A stretch of 59,301 bases of DNA. It comes from Microbacteriaceae bacterium. GTDB taxonomy: Bacteria > Actinomycetota > Actinomycetes > Actinomycetales > Microbacteriaceae. The DNA is taken from NCBI GenBank assembly GCA_025465095.1, contig JAODME010000022.1, forward strand, positions 1 to 59,301, given 5' to 3'. Numbering within the stretch: position 1 is the first letter of the stretch; every line of letters starts with the position of its first letter. Both the position numbers and the translations under genes were made by a program. Positions 17,540 through 27,762 of this stretch are shown piece after piece. The notes beneath the pieces were generated by a model. The model ran no database searches and was not told where the DNA came from. It worked only from the letters and a program-made list of their open reading frames with translations.

Positions 17540-19414
17540 ATGGCCGACACCGTGCATTACCGTCCGAAGGCCGGCGAGATCCCCACCAGCCCGGGCGTGT
17601 ACCGATTCCGGGACGCGACCGGGCGTGTGCTGTACGTCGGCAAGGCCAACAGCCTGCGCGCCCGGCTGAGCAACTACTTCGCCCCGCTCGCCAGCCTGCA
17701 CGAGCGCACCAGGCGCATGGTGCTCAGCGCTGATTCGGTCGACTGGACGGTCGTCGGCTCGGAGTTCGAGGCACTCCAGCTCGAATACACCTGGATTAAG
17801 GAGTACGACCCGCCGTTCAACGTCAAGTTCCGTGACGACAAGAGCTACCCGTACCTGGCCATCACCCTCGGCGAACCCGTGCCGCGCGTGCTCGTCACCC
17901 GCAACCACAAGATCACCGGGGCCCGCTACTTCGGGCCGTACACGAAGGTGTGGGCGATCCGCGAAACCGTCGACCAGATGCTCAAAGCCTTCCCGATGCG
18001 CAGCTGCAGCGACACCACCTATAAGCGGGCCGAGCAGACGGGGCGACCGTGCCTCCTCGGCGACATCGGAAAATGCGTCGCTCCCTGCGTGGGCCGGGTG
18101 AGCAAGGAGCAGCACAAGTCCGTCGCACTCGACTTCGCATCTTTCATGGGCGGAAACGACTCCCGCTACATCGCGGACCTGACTGCGAAGATGAAGAAAG
18201 CGGCGGGCGATCAGGACTACGAGGCTGCCGCCCGGTTCCGCGACCAGCTTGGGGCACTCGAAGCCGCGCTGTCCAAGAGCACCATCGTGCTTCAGGATGA
18301 CGTCGACGTCGACATCTTCGGCATCGCTCACGACGAGCTTGCCGCAGCCGTCCAGCAGTTCATCGTGCGCCGCGGACGAATTCGTGGTGTGCGCAGCTGG
18401 GTCGTCGACAAGGAACTCGATCTCGACCTTGCCGCCCTCGTGGACACCGTGGTCCAGAACGCCTACGACGATGCGACCCCTCCACGGGAGGTGATCGTGC
18501 CGGAATTGCCCGCCGACGCGCGCGAGCTCGAGCTGCTACTGAGCGGCATCCGCGCCGAACGAGGGGAGAGAGCCGGCCGTGTCGCTATCCGCACCGCCCA
18601 GCGCGGCGACAAGGCCGCGCTCGCTCAGACCGTCACCTCGAACGCGCAGAACGCCCTCATCCTGTACAAGACCCGCCGCAGCGGCGACTTCGTCGCTCGC
18701 TCCCAGGCTCTCGCGGATATCCAGGATGCACTCAAGATGCCGGACGCTCCGCTACGGATGGAGTGCTACGACGTCTCACACTTGAGCGGAACCAACATCG
18801 TCGCCTCGATGGTGGTGTTCGAAGACGGGCTGCCGCGGAAAGACCAGTACCGTCGGTTCAGCATCCCGGAATCGACGGACGACACCGAATCGATCTATCA
18901 GACCCTCACCAGGCGGTTGGCGAACATCGATCAGGAGACGACTCGTGCGGGGGACGAAGACCAAGCGGTCAAGAAGTTCGCCTACCGACCGAACCTTCTC
19001 ATCGTGGACGGCGGGCAACCGCAGGTCGCGGCGGCCGCTCGAGCGCTCGAGGAGGCGGGGGTCACCGACATCCGGCTGTGCGGAATCGCCAAGCGGCTCG
19101 AGGAGATCTGGCTGCCCGACTCCGACTATCCGGTGATCCTGCCGCGCAACAGCGACGCCCTGTTTCTCATCCAACGCATCCGGGACGAGGCGCACCGGTT
19201 CGCCATCAGCTACCAGCGACAAAGGCGCAAGAACGACATCTCTTCCGTGCTCGAGGACATTCCGGGGCTCGGCCCCTCACGCATCCGTGAGCTGCTGCGG
19301 CACTTCGGATCCGTCAAACAGCTGAGGGCGGCGGAGCCCGCAGCAATCGGCGAGGTGAAGGGCGTGGGACCGGCGACCGCGGAGGTGATCGCCCGAAAAC
19401 TGCGAGGCGGATGA
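17540..19414 (+). CDS. uvrC: excinuclease ABC subunit C
   Basis: UvrC makes both incisions flanking a lesion bound by UvrB. The 624-residue protein has an N-terminal GIY-YIG nuclease domain ([20 protein letters not shown], about residues 14-33). A UVR domain lies near residues 205-240 ([19 protein letters not shown]). A central RNase H-like endonuclease region carries [13 protein letters not shown] and [11 protein letters not shown]. The C-terminal helix-hairpin-helix pair is [12 protein letters not shown] and VKGVGPATA. The ATG at 17540 is chosen over upstream in-frame codons because it gives the conserved N-terminus and avoids an 84-nt overlap with uvrA. rapZ starts about 65 nt downstream. 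Confidence 0.96.
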   Translation: MADTVHYRPKAGEIPTSPGVYRFRDATGRVLYVGKANSLRARLSNYFAPLASLHERTRRMVLSADSVDWTVVGSEFEALQLEYTWIKEYDPPFNVKFRDDKSYPYLAITLGEPVPRVLVTRNHKITGARYFGPYTKVWAIRETVDQMLKAFPMRSCSDTTYKRAEQTGRPCLLGDIGKCVAPCVGRVSKEQHKSVALDFASFMGGNDSRYIADLTAKMKKAAGDQDYEAAARFRDQLGALEAALSKSTIVLQDDVDVDIFGIAHDELAAAVQQFIVRRGRIRGVRSWVVDKELDLDLAALVDTVVQNAYDDATPPREVIVPELPADARELELLLSGIRAERGERAGRVAIRTAQRGDKAALAQTVTSNAQNALILYKTRRSGDFVARSQALADIQDALKMPDAPLRMECYDVSHLSGTNIVASMVVFEDGLPRKDQYRRFSIPESTDDTESIYQTLTRRLANIDQETTRAGDEDQAVKKFAYRPNLLIVDGGQPQVAAAARALEEAGVTDIRLCGIAKRLEEIWLPDSDYPVILPRNSDALFLIQRIRDEAHRFAISYQRQRRKNDISSVLEDIPGLGPSRIRELLRHFGSVKQLRAAEPAAIGEVKGVGPATAEVIARKLRGG

Positions 19415-19480
19415 TTACGCGGTGACCCTCGGTAGGCTGGACCAAGGCATTTCTTGCCGGAACACGACACGAGCGGGCCA

Positions 19481-20356
19481 ATGAGCGACGATTCGAATCA
19501 GCAGGAAGTCTTGATCGTCACCGGGATGTCCGGCGCGGGGCGATCCACGGTGGGAAACGCCCTCGAAGACCTCGGCTGGTACGTCGTCGACAACCTGCCC
19601 CCGCAGATGCTGCGCCCCCTGGTCGATTTGTCTGGACGCGCCGGCGCGACCCTGCCGAAAATAGCCGCGGTCGTCGACGTGCGCGGCGGGAAGCTCTTCT
19701 CGGACTTGCACCAGATCGTGGAGGCCCTGCGGCAGACCACCAAGTTGCGCGTCCTCTTCCTCGAGGCGACCGACGCTGCTCTGGTTCGACGTTTCGAGCA
19801 GGTGCGCCGTCCGCATCCGCTTCAGGAGGACGGCACCATCCTCGACGGTATCTCTGCCGAGAGGGCGCGCATGCTCGAGATGCGCGAATCAAGCGACCTC
19901 ATCATCGACACCTCTGACCTGAACATCCATCAGCTCGCCACCACCATCTCGAACAGTTTCTCGGGCGAGAGCACCCCGGGGCTTCAGATCACGGTTCTGA
20001 GTTTCGGCTACAAGTACGGGCTGCCGACAGACGCTGACATGGTCGTCGACATGCGCTTCCTGCCCAACCCGTTCTGGAACCCGAACCTTCGACCCTTCAC
20101 CGGCCTGGATCGGGAGGTCAGCGAGTACGTGCTCGCTCAGGAGGGCGCGCCCGAATTCCTCCGCGACTACGTCTCGGCTATCACTCCAGTGCTCGCCGGC
20201 TATCAGCGCGAAAACAAGAGACACGCTACGATCGCCATTGGCTGCACCGGGGGGAAGCACCGATCGATAGCCGTAGCGCAAGAGCTCGCCACACGGCTTC
20301 GAAACCAGCCCGGCGTAGCCGTGAGCGTCAAACACCGCGATCTCGGTCGCGAGTGA
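19481..20356 (+). CDS. rapZ: RapZ-family RNase adapter / nucleotide-binding protein
   Basis: A 291-residue RapZ (YvcJ-type) P-loop protein that hydrolyses ATP/GTP. In E. coli the homologue binds small RNAs and controls GlmS. In actinobacteria its partners are less clear. Walker A is [12 protein letters not shown] near residue 15, followed by the family motif [17 protein letters not shown]. The C-terminal domain has [23 protein letters not shown] and [10 protein letters not shown], typical of the phosphosugar-sensing half. The ATG at 19481 is preferred to the in-frame TTG at 19454, which adds nine non-conserved residues. uvrC-rapZ-whiA is a conserved actinobacterial neighbourhood. A TAGGCT hexamer at 19433-19438 may be its own -10 element. 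Confidence 0.93.
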   Translation: MSDDSNQQEVLIVTGMSGAGRSTVGNALEDLGWYVVDNLPPQMLRPLVDLSGRAGATLPKIAAVVDVRGGKLFSDLHQIVEALRQTTKLRVLFLEATDAALVRRFEQVRRPHPLQEDGTILDGISAERARMLEMRESSDLIIDTSDLNIHQLATTISNSFSGESTPGLQITVLSFGYKYGLPTDADMVVDMRFLPNPFWNPNLRPFTGLDREVSEYVLAQEGAPEFLRDYVSAITPVLAGYQRENKRHATIAIGCTGGKHRSIAVAQELATRLRNQPGVAVSVKHRDLGRE

Positions 20357-20435
20357 GATCTGCCCCACGGGCACCGGCACCGGACTCTGTCACCAGGAGA
20401 AGTTGCCGACAGAAACAGCAAAGGATTCATCTCTA

Positions 20436-21416
20436 GTGGCCCTTACCGCCGACGTCAAAGACGAACTCGCCCGCATCGACGTCACTAAGACGACGGTCCG
20501 CGCGGCAGAACTCGCCACCATCCTGCGATTCTCCGGAGGTCTGCACATGATCTCCGGCCGCATCGCTGTCGAGTCAGAGCTCGACACCGCCCAGCTGGCG
20601 CGGCGAGTGCGCAAGGATCTCGCCGAATTGTACGGGGTTCGCAGCGAAATCTCCGTGATCTCCGCCTCGGGTCTCCGCCGCACGAGCCATTACCTCGTGC
20701 GCGTGCTCGAGGCCGGAGAGACCCTCGCGCGACAGACCGGGCTTCTGGACGCCCGGCGCCGCCCCATCCGCGGACTTCCGAACAAGCTCACCACCGGCAG
20801 CCGGGAGGAGATCGCCGCCGTTTGGCGGGGAGCGTTCCTCGCGCACGGATCGCTCACCGATCCCGGCCGTTCCGCCGCCCTCGAGATCACCTGCCCCGGC
20901 AACGAGTCTGCGATGGCCCTCGTCGGAGCGGCCGGCCGGCTCAAGGTCGCCGCGAAAGCCCGGGAGGTGCGCGGTGTGCACCGCGTCGTCATCCGCGACG
21001 GTGATTCGATCAGCGCGATGCTCGTGCACATGGGCGCCCACGCGACCGTCCTGAAGTGGGAGGAGCTGCGGCAGCGCCGGGAGGTCCGCGCCACCGCCAA
21101 CCGGCTCGTCAACTTCGACGACGCGAACCTGCGCAGATCGGCGCAAGCCGCCGTCGCTGCCTGCGCCAGGGTCGAACGCGCCCTCGAGATTCTCGACGGC
21201 GACGTGCCAGATCACCTCCGCTACGCGGGAGAGCTCAGGCTCAACTTCCGCGATTCCAGTCTCGACGAACTCGGCCACCACGCCGAGCCGCCGATGACGA
21301 AGGATGCCGTAGCCGGGCGTATCCGTCGCCTGCTCGCAATGGCCGACAAAAAGGCGGTCGACACCGGCATCCCGGGCACGGACGCGAACCTGCCCCCCGA
21401 CTACGAGGATGCTTGA
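20436..21416 (+). CDS. whiA: DNA-binding protein WhiA (sporulation/cell division regulator family)
   Basis: WhiA combines a LAGLIDADG-like N-terminal fold with a C-terminal helix-turn-helix. In Streptomyces it activates division genes with WhiB, and it is kept in non-sporulating actinomycetes. The 326-residue protein has the conserved opening [15 protein letters not shown], the core [20 protein letters not shown] and the HTH-containing tail [24 protein letters not shown]. The GTG at 20436 gives the normal family N-terminus. An in-frame TTG at 20403 has AGGAGA only 2 nt upstream and would add 11 residues, so the start is not fully settled. It lies 79 nt after rapZ on the same strand. Confidence 0.93.
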   Translation: MALTADVKDELARIDVTKTTVRAAELATILRFSGGLHMISGRIAVESELDTAQLARRVRKDLAELYGVRSEISVISASGLRRTSHYLVRVLEAGETLARQTGLLDARRRPIRGLPNKLTTGSREEIAAVWRGAFLAHGSLTDPGRSAALEITCPGNESAMALVGAAGRLKVAAKAREVRGVHRVVIRDGDSISAMLVHMGAHATVLKWEELRQRREVRATANRLVNFDDANLRRSAQAAVAACARVERALEILDGDVPDHLRYAGELRLNFRDSSLDELGHHAEPPMTKDAVAGRIRRLLAMADKKAVDTGIPGTDANLPPDYEDA

Positions 21417-21427
21417 TAAGCGAATCC

Positions 21428-21448
21428 TGCGACCTGCGACCTGCGACC
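21428..21448. repeat. 7-bp tandem repeat TGCGACC, three copies, upstream of sodA
   Basis: Three perfect head-to-tail copies of TGCGACC fill the interval 9-29 nt ahead of the TAGACT hexamer at 21457. They occupy the place where a -35 element of sodA would lie. Confidence 0.8.
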
Positions 21449-21456
21449 CTCGTTAC

Positions 21457-21462
21457 TAGACT
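21457..21462 (+). promoter_or_regulatory. possible -10 element of sodA
   Basis: TAGACT, preceded by TTAC, lies 64 nt upstream of the sodA ATG and would give a leader of about 57 nt containing AGGAGA. No clear -35 hexamer is present because the 7-bp repeats occupy that position. Confidence 0.4.
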
Positions 21463-21525
21463 GAAACGGCTCCCCGGCACACACCGATCGATGTGCCGGG
21501 CATTTCAAGGCTAGGAGACAGACGC

Positions 21526-23263
<1,738 letters not shown>

Positions 23264-23271
23264 CGCCGCGA

Positions 23272-24489
23272 ATGAGCCTTCGCACGATCGACTCGCTCGG
23301 ATCACTCTCCGGCAGGAAGGTGATCGTCCGGTGTGACCTCAACGTTCCGTTGAAAAACGGGGTGATCACCGACGACGGACGCATCCGCGCGTCGCTCGCC
23401 ACCATCAACGCCCTCGTGGCTGCCGAGGCGCGGATCATCGTGATCTCGCACCTCGGCAGGCCCGACGGTGCTGTAGAGGAGAAGTACACCCTCGGCCCCG
23501 TCGCCGAGCGTCTCGGCGAGCTCCTCGGCAAGGATGTACGATTCGCCAGTGACACTGTCGGCGATTCGGCTACGACGACCACGGCGGCATTGCGGGACGG
23601 CGACGTCGCGCTGCTGGAGAATCTCCGCTTCAACCCCGGGGAGACCGCGAAGTCGGACCAGCAACGCCAGGCGTTCGCCGAGCAGCTCGCGTCGCTCGCC
23701 GACGCATTCGTCTCGGATGGTTTCGGCGTCGTGCATCGCAAGCAGGCGAGCGTGTTCGAGTTGGCGAAGCTTCTGCCGAGCGCCGCGGGCACGCTGATCG
23801 CCGACGAACTCGCGGTGCTCGATCGACTCACCGAGAGCCCGTCCAAGCCCTACACGGTCGTCCTCGGCGGCTCGAAGGTCTCGGACAAGCTCGGCGTGAT
23901 CGCACACCTGCTGCCGCGCGTCGACTCGCTCCTCATCGGCGGAGGCATGCTCTTCACGTTCCTCGCCGCGCAGGGACTCAAAGTCGGAGCCAGCCTCCTC
24001 GAAGAGGACCAGCTAGACGTGGTTCGCGGCTACCTCGACGAGGCGAAGCGGTTGGGCGTCGAGATCGTGCTGCCGACCGACATCGTCGTGGCGTCGAAAT
24101 TTGGGGCGGACGCCGAACACGTCGTGCGCCCGGCCGATTCCATCGAAGACACCCCGTTTGGTTCATCGGGCCTCGGCCTGGACATCGGACCGGACAGCGC
24201 GGCGAGGTTCGCGGAGGTCATCCGGAAATCCTCCACCGTGTTCTGGAACGGGCCCATGGGCGTGTTCGAACTCGCTCCGTTCGCCGCCGGAACCAGAACG
24301 GTCGCTGCGGCACTAACCGAGATCGACGGCCTGTCCGTCGTCGGCGGCGGCGACTCCGCCGCCGCGGTACGAGCCCTCGGGTTCCACGATCACCAATTTG
24401 GGCACATATCGACGGGCGGCGGTGCAAGCCTCGAATTCCTCGAGGGCAAGAGCCTCCCGGGACTGGAGATTCTCGGATGGCACGCATGA
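23272..24489 (+). CDS. pgk: phosphoglycerate kinase
   Basis: Pgk transfers phosphate from 1,3-bisphosphoglycerate to ADP. The 405-residue monomer has the substrate-binding N-domain signature VIVRCDLNVPLKNG near residue 15, SHLGRPDG, and ENLRFNPGE. The C-domain nucleotide motifs are VVLGGSKVSDKL, WNGPMGVFE and GGGDSAAAV. The ATG at 23272 lies 8 nt after the gap stop and gives the conserved N-terminus. The longer open frame from 23203 overlaps gap and is rejected. Its 3' end overlaps tpiA, so the glycolytic genes are translationally coupled. Confidence 0.97.
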   Translation: MSLRTIDSLGSLSGRKVIVRCDLNVPLKNGVITDDGRIRASLATINALVAAEARIIVISHLGRPDGAVEEKYTLGPVAERLGELLGKDVRFASDTVGDSATTTTAALRDGDVALLENLRFNPGETAKSDQQRQAFAEQLASLADAFVSDGFGVVHRKQASVFELAKLLPSAAGTLIADELAVLDRLTESPSKPYTVVLGGSKVSDKLGVIAHLLPRVDSLLIGGGMLFTFLAAQGLKVGASLLEEDQLDVVRGYLDEAKRLGVEIVLPTDIVVASKFGADAEHVVRPADSIEDTPFGSSGLGLDIGPDSAARFAEVIRKSSTVFWNGPMGVFELAPFAAGTRTVAAALTEIDGLSVVGGGDSAAAVRALGFHDHQFGHISTGGGASLEFLEGKSLPGLEILGWHA

Positions 24490-25274
24490 CCACGGGCAGG
24501 GTTCCCCTGATTGCCGGAAACTGGAAGCTCAACCTCGACCACCTACAGGCGATCGCGTTTGTACAGAAGCTCGCCTGGAGCCTCAAGGACGCCCGTCTCG
24601 ATTTCGACGAGGTGGAAGTGGCGGTCTTTCCCCCGTACACCGACCTCCGGTCGGTGCAGACACTGATCGCCGCCGACAAGCTGCCCCTGAAGTTTGGCGC
24701 GCAGAACCTGTCGGAGCACGATTCAGGTGCCTACACGGGCGAGATCTCCGGCGCGTTCCTGAAAGCACTCGACTGCGACTTCGTTCTTGTCGGTCACTCT
24801 GAGCGTCGCATGCTCAACGGCGAGGGCGACGACGACGTGGCGGCGAAGACGGCCGCCGCGATCCGACACGGACTCGTACCGGTCATCTGTGTCGGCGAGA
24901 GCGCAGAAGATCTCGAGAAGCATGGCCAGAGCGCCGTTCCCGTGGCACAGCTGAAGGCGGCACTCGCCGGCATCACCGGTGCGGTCGACATCGTTGTCGC
25001 GTATGAACCAGTGTGGGCCATCGGATCGGGCCAGGCAGCGACGCCCGAGCAGGCCGAGCAGGTGGCCGGCCAGTTGCGCCAGGTGATCGCCGACGCCGTC
25101 GGGCAGGACACCGCCGATTCGACCCGAATCCTCTACGGCGGATCGGTGAAGTCGGGCAACATCGCCGGGTTCATGCGTCAGCCGAACGTGGACGGGGCGC
25201 TCGTCGGGGGGGCCAGCCTCGACATAGCCGAGTTCTCGAAAATCATTCGTTTTCAGAACCACGTAGGCGTCTGA
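24477..25274 (+). CDS. tpiA: triosephosphate isomerase
   Basis: TpiA interconverts dihydroxyacetone phosphate and glyceraldehyde-3-phosphate. The 265-residue TIM barrel has the substrate lysine in LIAGNWKLNLDH (Leu where most enzymes have Met). The catalytic histidine is in LVGHSERR, the catalytic glutamate in VAYEPVWAIGSG, and the phosphate-gripping motif is YGGSVKSGN. The ATG at 24477 has GGAG 8 nt upstream. An alternative ATG at 24486 makes an ATGA overlap with the pgk stop and removes three residues. Confidence 0.96.
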   Translation: MARMTTGRVPLIAGNWKLNLDHLQAIAFVQKLAWSLKDARLDFDEVEVAVFPPYTDLRSVQTLIAADKLPLKFGAQNLSEHDSGAYTGEISGAFLKALDCDFVLVGHSERRMLNGEGDDDVAAKTAAAIRHGLVPVICVGESAEDLEKHGQSAVPVAQLKAALAGITGAVDIVVAYEPVWAIGSGQAATPEQAEQVAGQLRQVIADAVGQDTADSTRILYGGSVKSGNIAGFMRQPNVDGALVGGASLDIAEFSKIIRFQNHVGV

Positions 25275-25282
25275 GTCACCGT

Positions 25283-25288
25283 TATACT
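25283..25288 (+). promoter_or_regulatory. possible -10 element of secG
   Basis: TATACT lies 9 nt after the tpiA stop and 39 nt ahead of the secG GTG. It sits between CCGTT and AACGG arms that could form a small hairpin. No good -35 hexamer is seen, so secG may have its own promoter or simply continue from tpiA. Confidence 0.35.
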
Positions 25289-25326
25289 GATCAACGGTCG
25301 ACTGCAGTTCTGAAAGGCTCTTCTTC

Positions 25327-25578
25327 GTGGAAATTCTCCAGGTCATCCTGCAGGTGTTGCTCGGTATCACGAGCCTCCTGCTGACCTTGCTCATCCTCCT
25401 GCACCGCGGTCGCGGCGGCGGGCTCTCCGACATGTTCGGGGGCGGCGTCACGTCGAACCTCGGCGCATCGGGGGTGGCGGAACGAAACCTGAACCGGATC
25501 ACCGTCATTCTTGGTCTCCTGTGGATCACATGCATCATCGTGCTGGGACTGATCACGAAGTTCAGCGGCGCAAGCTGA
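25327..25578 (+). CDS. secG: preprotein translocase subunit SecG
   Basis: SecG is the small accessory subunit of the SecYEG channel in the cytoplasmic membrane. The 83-residue protein has two hydrophobic helices (about residues 2-25 and 57-78). The conserved cytosolic loop LLHRGRGGGLSDMFGGG lies between them, and the length is typical. The start is GTG, with AAAGG about 11 nt upstream. Its place after tpiA is the usual actinobacterial and Gram-positive arrangement. Confidence 0.95.
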   Translation: MEILQVILQVLLGITSLLLTLLILLHRGRGGGLSDMFGGGVTSNLGASGVAERNLNRITVILGLLWITCIIVLGLITKFSGAS

Positions 25579-25631
25579 AAACCGGTACTTTCTCGTAACG
25601 AAGTTTCTTGACAGCTGAGTAAGGACAAGTC

Positions 25632-25997
25632 ATGGCATCAGGCGGAAGTGCAATTCGAGGGTCGCGCGTGGGCGCCGGCCCGATGGGCGAACAGGATCGC
25701 GGCTATCACGCGGAGCGCATCGCGGTCTCCTACTGGGACATCCACGGCAACGAGACGGTGCGTCACTTCTCAGCGAATCTGCCGGATGAAGAGATTCCCG
25801 CGACGATCGACTCCCCGCAGTCGGGTCTACCCGCCGGTCGGGACAAGGAGAACCCGCCGAGTCTCGCCAAGCTGGAGCCGTACAAGACTCACCTGGCCTA
25901 TGTGAAGGAACGCCGAACGGAGCAGGAGGCCGCCGAGTTGCTGAGCGAGGCCATCGAGCAGCTGCGCACCCGCCGGTCACGCGTCGCCTCGAAGTAG
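25632..25997 (+). CDS. rbpA: RNA polymerase-binding protein RbpA
   Basis: RbpA binds RNA polymerase and the principal sigma factor and stabilises open complexes; it is restricted to actinobacteria. The 121-residue protein has the N-terminal GGSAIRGSRVGAGPMGEQDRG tail, a central core near residues 28-75 and the C-terminal sigma-interaction helices THLAYVKERRTEQEAAELLSEAI. The core contains no cysteine, so the zinc site known from Streptomyces RbpA is absent. AAGGA lies 6 nt upstream of the ATG. It converges with the pentose phosphate operon, ending 23 nt from pgl. Confidence 0.94.
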   Translation: MASGGSAIRGSRVGAGPMGEQDRGYHAERIAVSYWDIHGNETVRHFSANLPDEEIPATIDSPQSGLPAGRDKENPPSLAKLEPYKTHLAYVKERRTEQEAAELLSEAIEQLRTRRSRVASK

Positions 25998-26020
25998 TCA
26001 CGAAGCGGTCCGGCAGCCCG

Positions 26021-26791
26021 CTAGTACTCCTGGCTGATCAGGTCTTCCGGTATGTCCGCCGCGGCTGCCGCGTCAACGAAGAACACCGTGCGTTTTTTCC
26101 CGGCGGGTCCAGCAGCGGGAACCTCGATTGGGCTGACCCCGGCGAGGGCGAGGCACAGGGCCGAGGCCTTGTCCGCTCCGGCGAGGGCGAGCCACACCCG
26201 GTCCGAGGAGTTGATGGCACCCATGGTGAGACTCAGGCGTTCCGGCGGTGGCTTGGGTGCGTTGCGGACGGCGATGACGGAGTCGTCCGTCACGTGAATT
26301 CCCGGCGCGTTCGGAAAGAGCGACGCGACGTGCCCGTCCGGCCCCACCCCGAGGAAGGTGATGTCGAACAGCGGCAGCGCCGCCCCCTCCCGTGCAGCGG
26401 CAGCAAGCGTCGCCGCGTGCGCTCGAGCGGCCTCATCGAGATCATCGAACTCGCCATCCGCAGGGAATGGGTGGATGTTCTCGGGCCGAAGCGCGACATG
26501 GTCGAGCAGCGCTTCGCGAGCCTGTCGGTCGTTGCGATCCGCATGATCGGCCGGCAGCCAACGCTCATCACCCCACCAGACGTGCACTCGCGCCCAGTCG
26601 ACCGACTCGCGCGCCCCGGAGTTATTGATCGCCGTGAGGATAGCGATGCCGACACCGCCCCCGGTGAGCACAATGTGCGCCTCGCGCTTCTCGTCGAGAA
26701 GGTCCACCATCTTCGTGATGAACCGGGCGGCGACGGCGTCGGCCAGTGACGGGGTGTCCCGGTGCACGAGCACCCTGCGTTCGCTGGTCAT
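26021..26791 (-). CDS. pgl: 6-phosphogluconolactonase
   Basis: Pgl hydrolyses 6-phosphogluconolactone, the second step of the oxidative pentose phosphate pathway. The 256-residue protein of the DevB/NagB fold has AHIVLTGGGVGIAIL near residue 40, VHVWWGDERWLP near 68 and FDITFLGVGPDGHVASLFP near 142, all typical. It is the last gene of the tkt-tal-pgi-zwf-opcA-pgl operon. Its start codon overlaps the opcA stop by 4 nt (ATGA type). Confidence 0.95.
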   Translation of the reverse strand: MTSERRVLVHRDTPSLADAVAARFITKMVDLLDEKREAHIVLTGGGVGIAILTAINNSGARESVDWARVHVWWGDERWLPADHADRNDRQAREALLDHVALRPENIHPFPADGEFDDLDEAARAHAATLAAAAREGAALPLFDITFLGVGPDGHVASLFPNAPGIHVTDDSVIAVRNAPKPPPERLSLTMGAINSSDRVWLALAGADKASALCLALAGVSPIEVPAAGPAGKKRTVFFVDAAAAADIPEDLISQEY

Positions 26792-27762
26792 CGCTCCGTG
26801 GCTCCGTTCGGTTCAATCGACGTCTCCAGGCGACTGAGCCCGGTGCTGACAACGGCTCCGAAAAGGTCGTCAGGTGCGAGTCTTCGCAGTTCCTCGGCTA
26901 GGCACTCGCGCATGCTGCGGCGTGGCAGGGAAATGTCGTGGATCGGCTGATTCGGCTGCACGAGGGTCACGATGTTGATTTGAGTGCGTTCCAGCTCGAT
27001 GGTCCCGGACTTGCGGATCAGCTTCACGCCGTGGATACCCGTCGATCCGGTCGAGGAGACCGTCACCTTGTGGGTGACGGGCAGCTCGAGCTGAAGTTGC
27101 AGCCATGCCGCCAGCAGCGTGGTCGACGGTGACGCGGCCGCGCCGGACACCTCGACCTCGAGAATCGGTTCGAACGGCGGCTGGTCGAGCACGGCGGCGA
27201 GCTGGGCGCGCCAAAGCGTCAGCCGCGTCCAGGAGAAGTCGGTGTCGCCTGGGGCGTAGGAGCCCGTGAGATGGTCGAGGAAGGCCCGAGGATCATCCTG
27301 AGTAGCGGCATCCGTGATCCGGCGTTGCGCGATTCGGCCGAGTGGTGATTTGGAGACGACCGCCGGGGCCTCGTTCGGCCACCAGGCTACGACGGGCGCG
27401 TCGGGCAGCAGCAGCCCGGTGACCAGACCCTCCTCATGTGACGCCATCTCGCCGTGCGCCTTCAGAACGATGACCTCGCTCGCACCCGCATCACCACCGA
27501 CGCGGATCTGCGCGTCGAGACGGCTGGCGTCGGTGTCCGCGACGGGGGACCCGATCGAGGCCGTGGAGATGACGATCACCCGCATGGGGTGCTCGCGTGA
27601 GGCGTCGTTCGCCGCCTCGATCGCCTCCTCCTCGTGGCCGAGAGTGGTCGAGATGATGAGGGTGAGCACCCGACCGAGGGCGACCGCTCCACCCTCCTCG
27701 CGGATCTTGACGAGCGTCTTCGAGATTCGACTGATCGTGGTGTCTGGCAGGTCAACGATCAT
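26788..27762 (-). CDS. opcA: glucose-6-phosphate dehydrogenase assembly protein OpcA
   Basis: OpcA is an allosteric effector or assembly factor of Zwf, found in cyanobacteria and actinobacteria. The 324-residue protein starts MIVDLPDTTISRISKTLVKI, the usual actinobacterial N-terminus. Its C-terminus carries the conserved LPRRSMRECLAEELRRLAPDD motif. Both of its ends overlap neighbours by 4 nt (zwf upstream, pgl downstream), which fits tight translational coupling with its partner enzyme. Confidence 0.95.
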   Translation of the reverse strand: MIVDLPDTTISRISKTLVKIREEGGAVALGRVLTLIISTTLGHEEEAIEAANDASREHPMRVIVISTASIGSPVADTDASRLDAQIRVGGDAGASEVIVLKAHGEMASHEEGLVTGLLLPDAPVVAWWPNEAPAVVSKSPLGRIAQRRITDAATQDDPRAFLDHLTGSYAPGDTDFSWTRLTLWRAQLAAVLDQPPFEPILEVEVSGAAASPSTTLLAAWLQLQLELPVTHKVTVSSTGSTGIHGVKLIRKSGTIELERTQINIVTLVQPNQPIHDISLPRRSMRECLAEELRRLAPDDLFGAVVSTGLSRLETSIEPNGATER

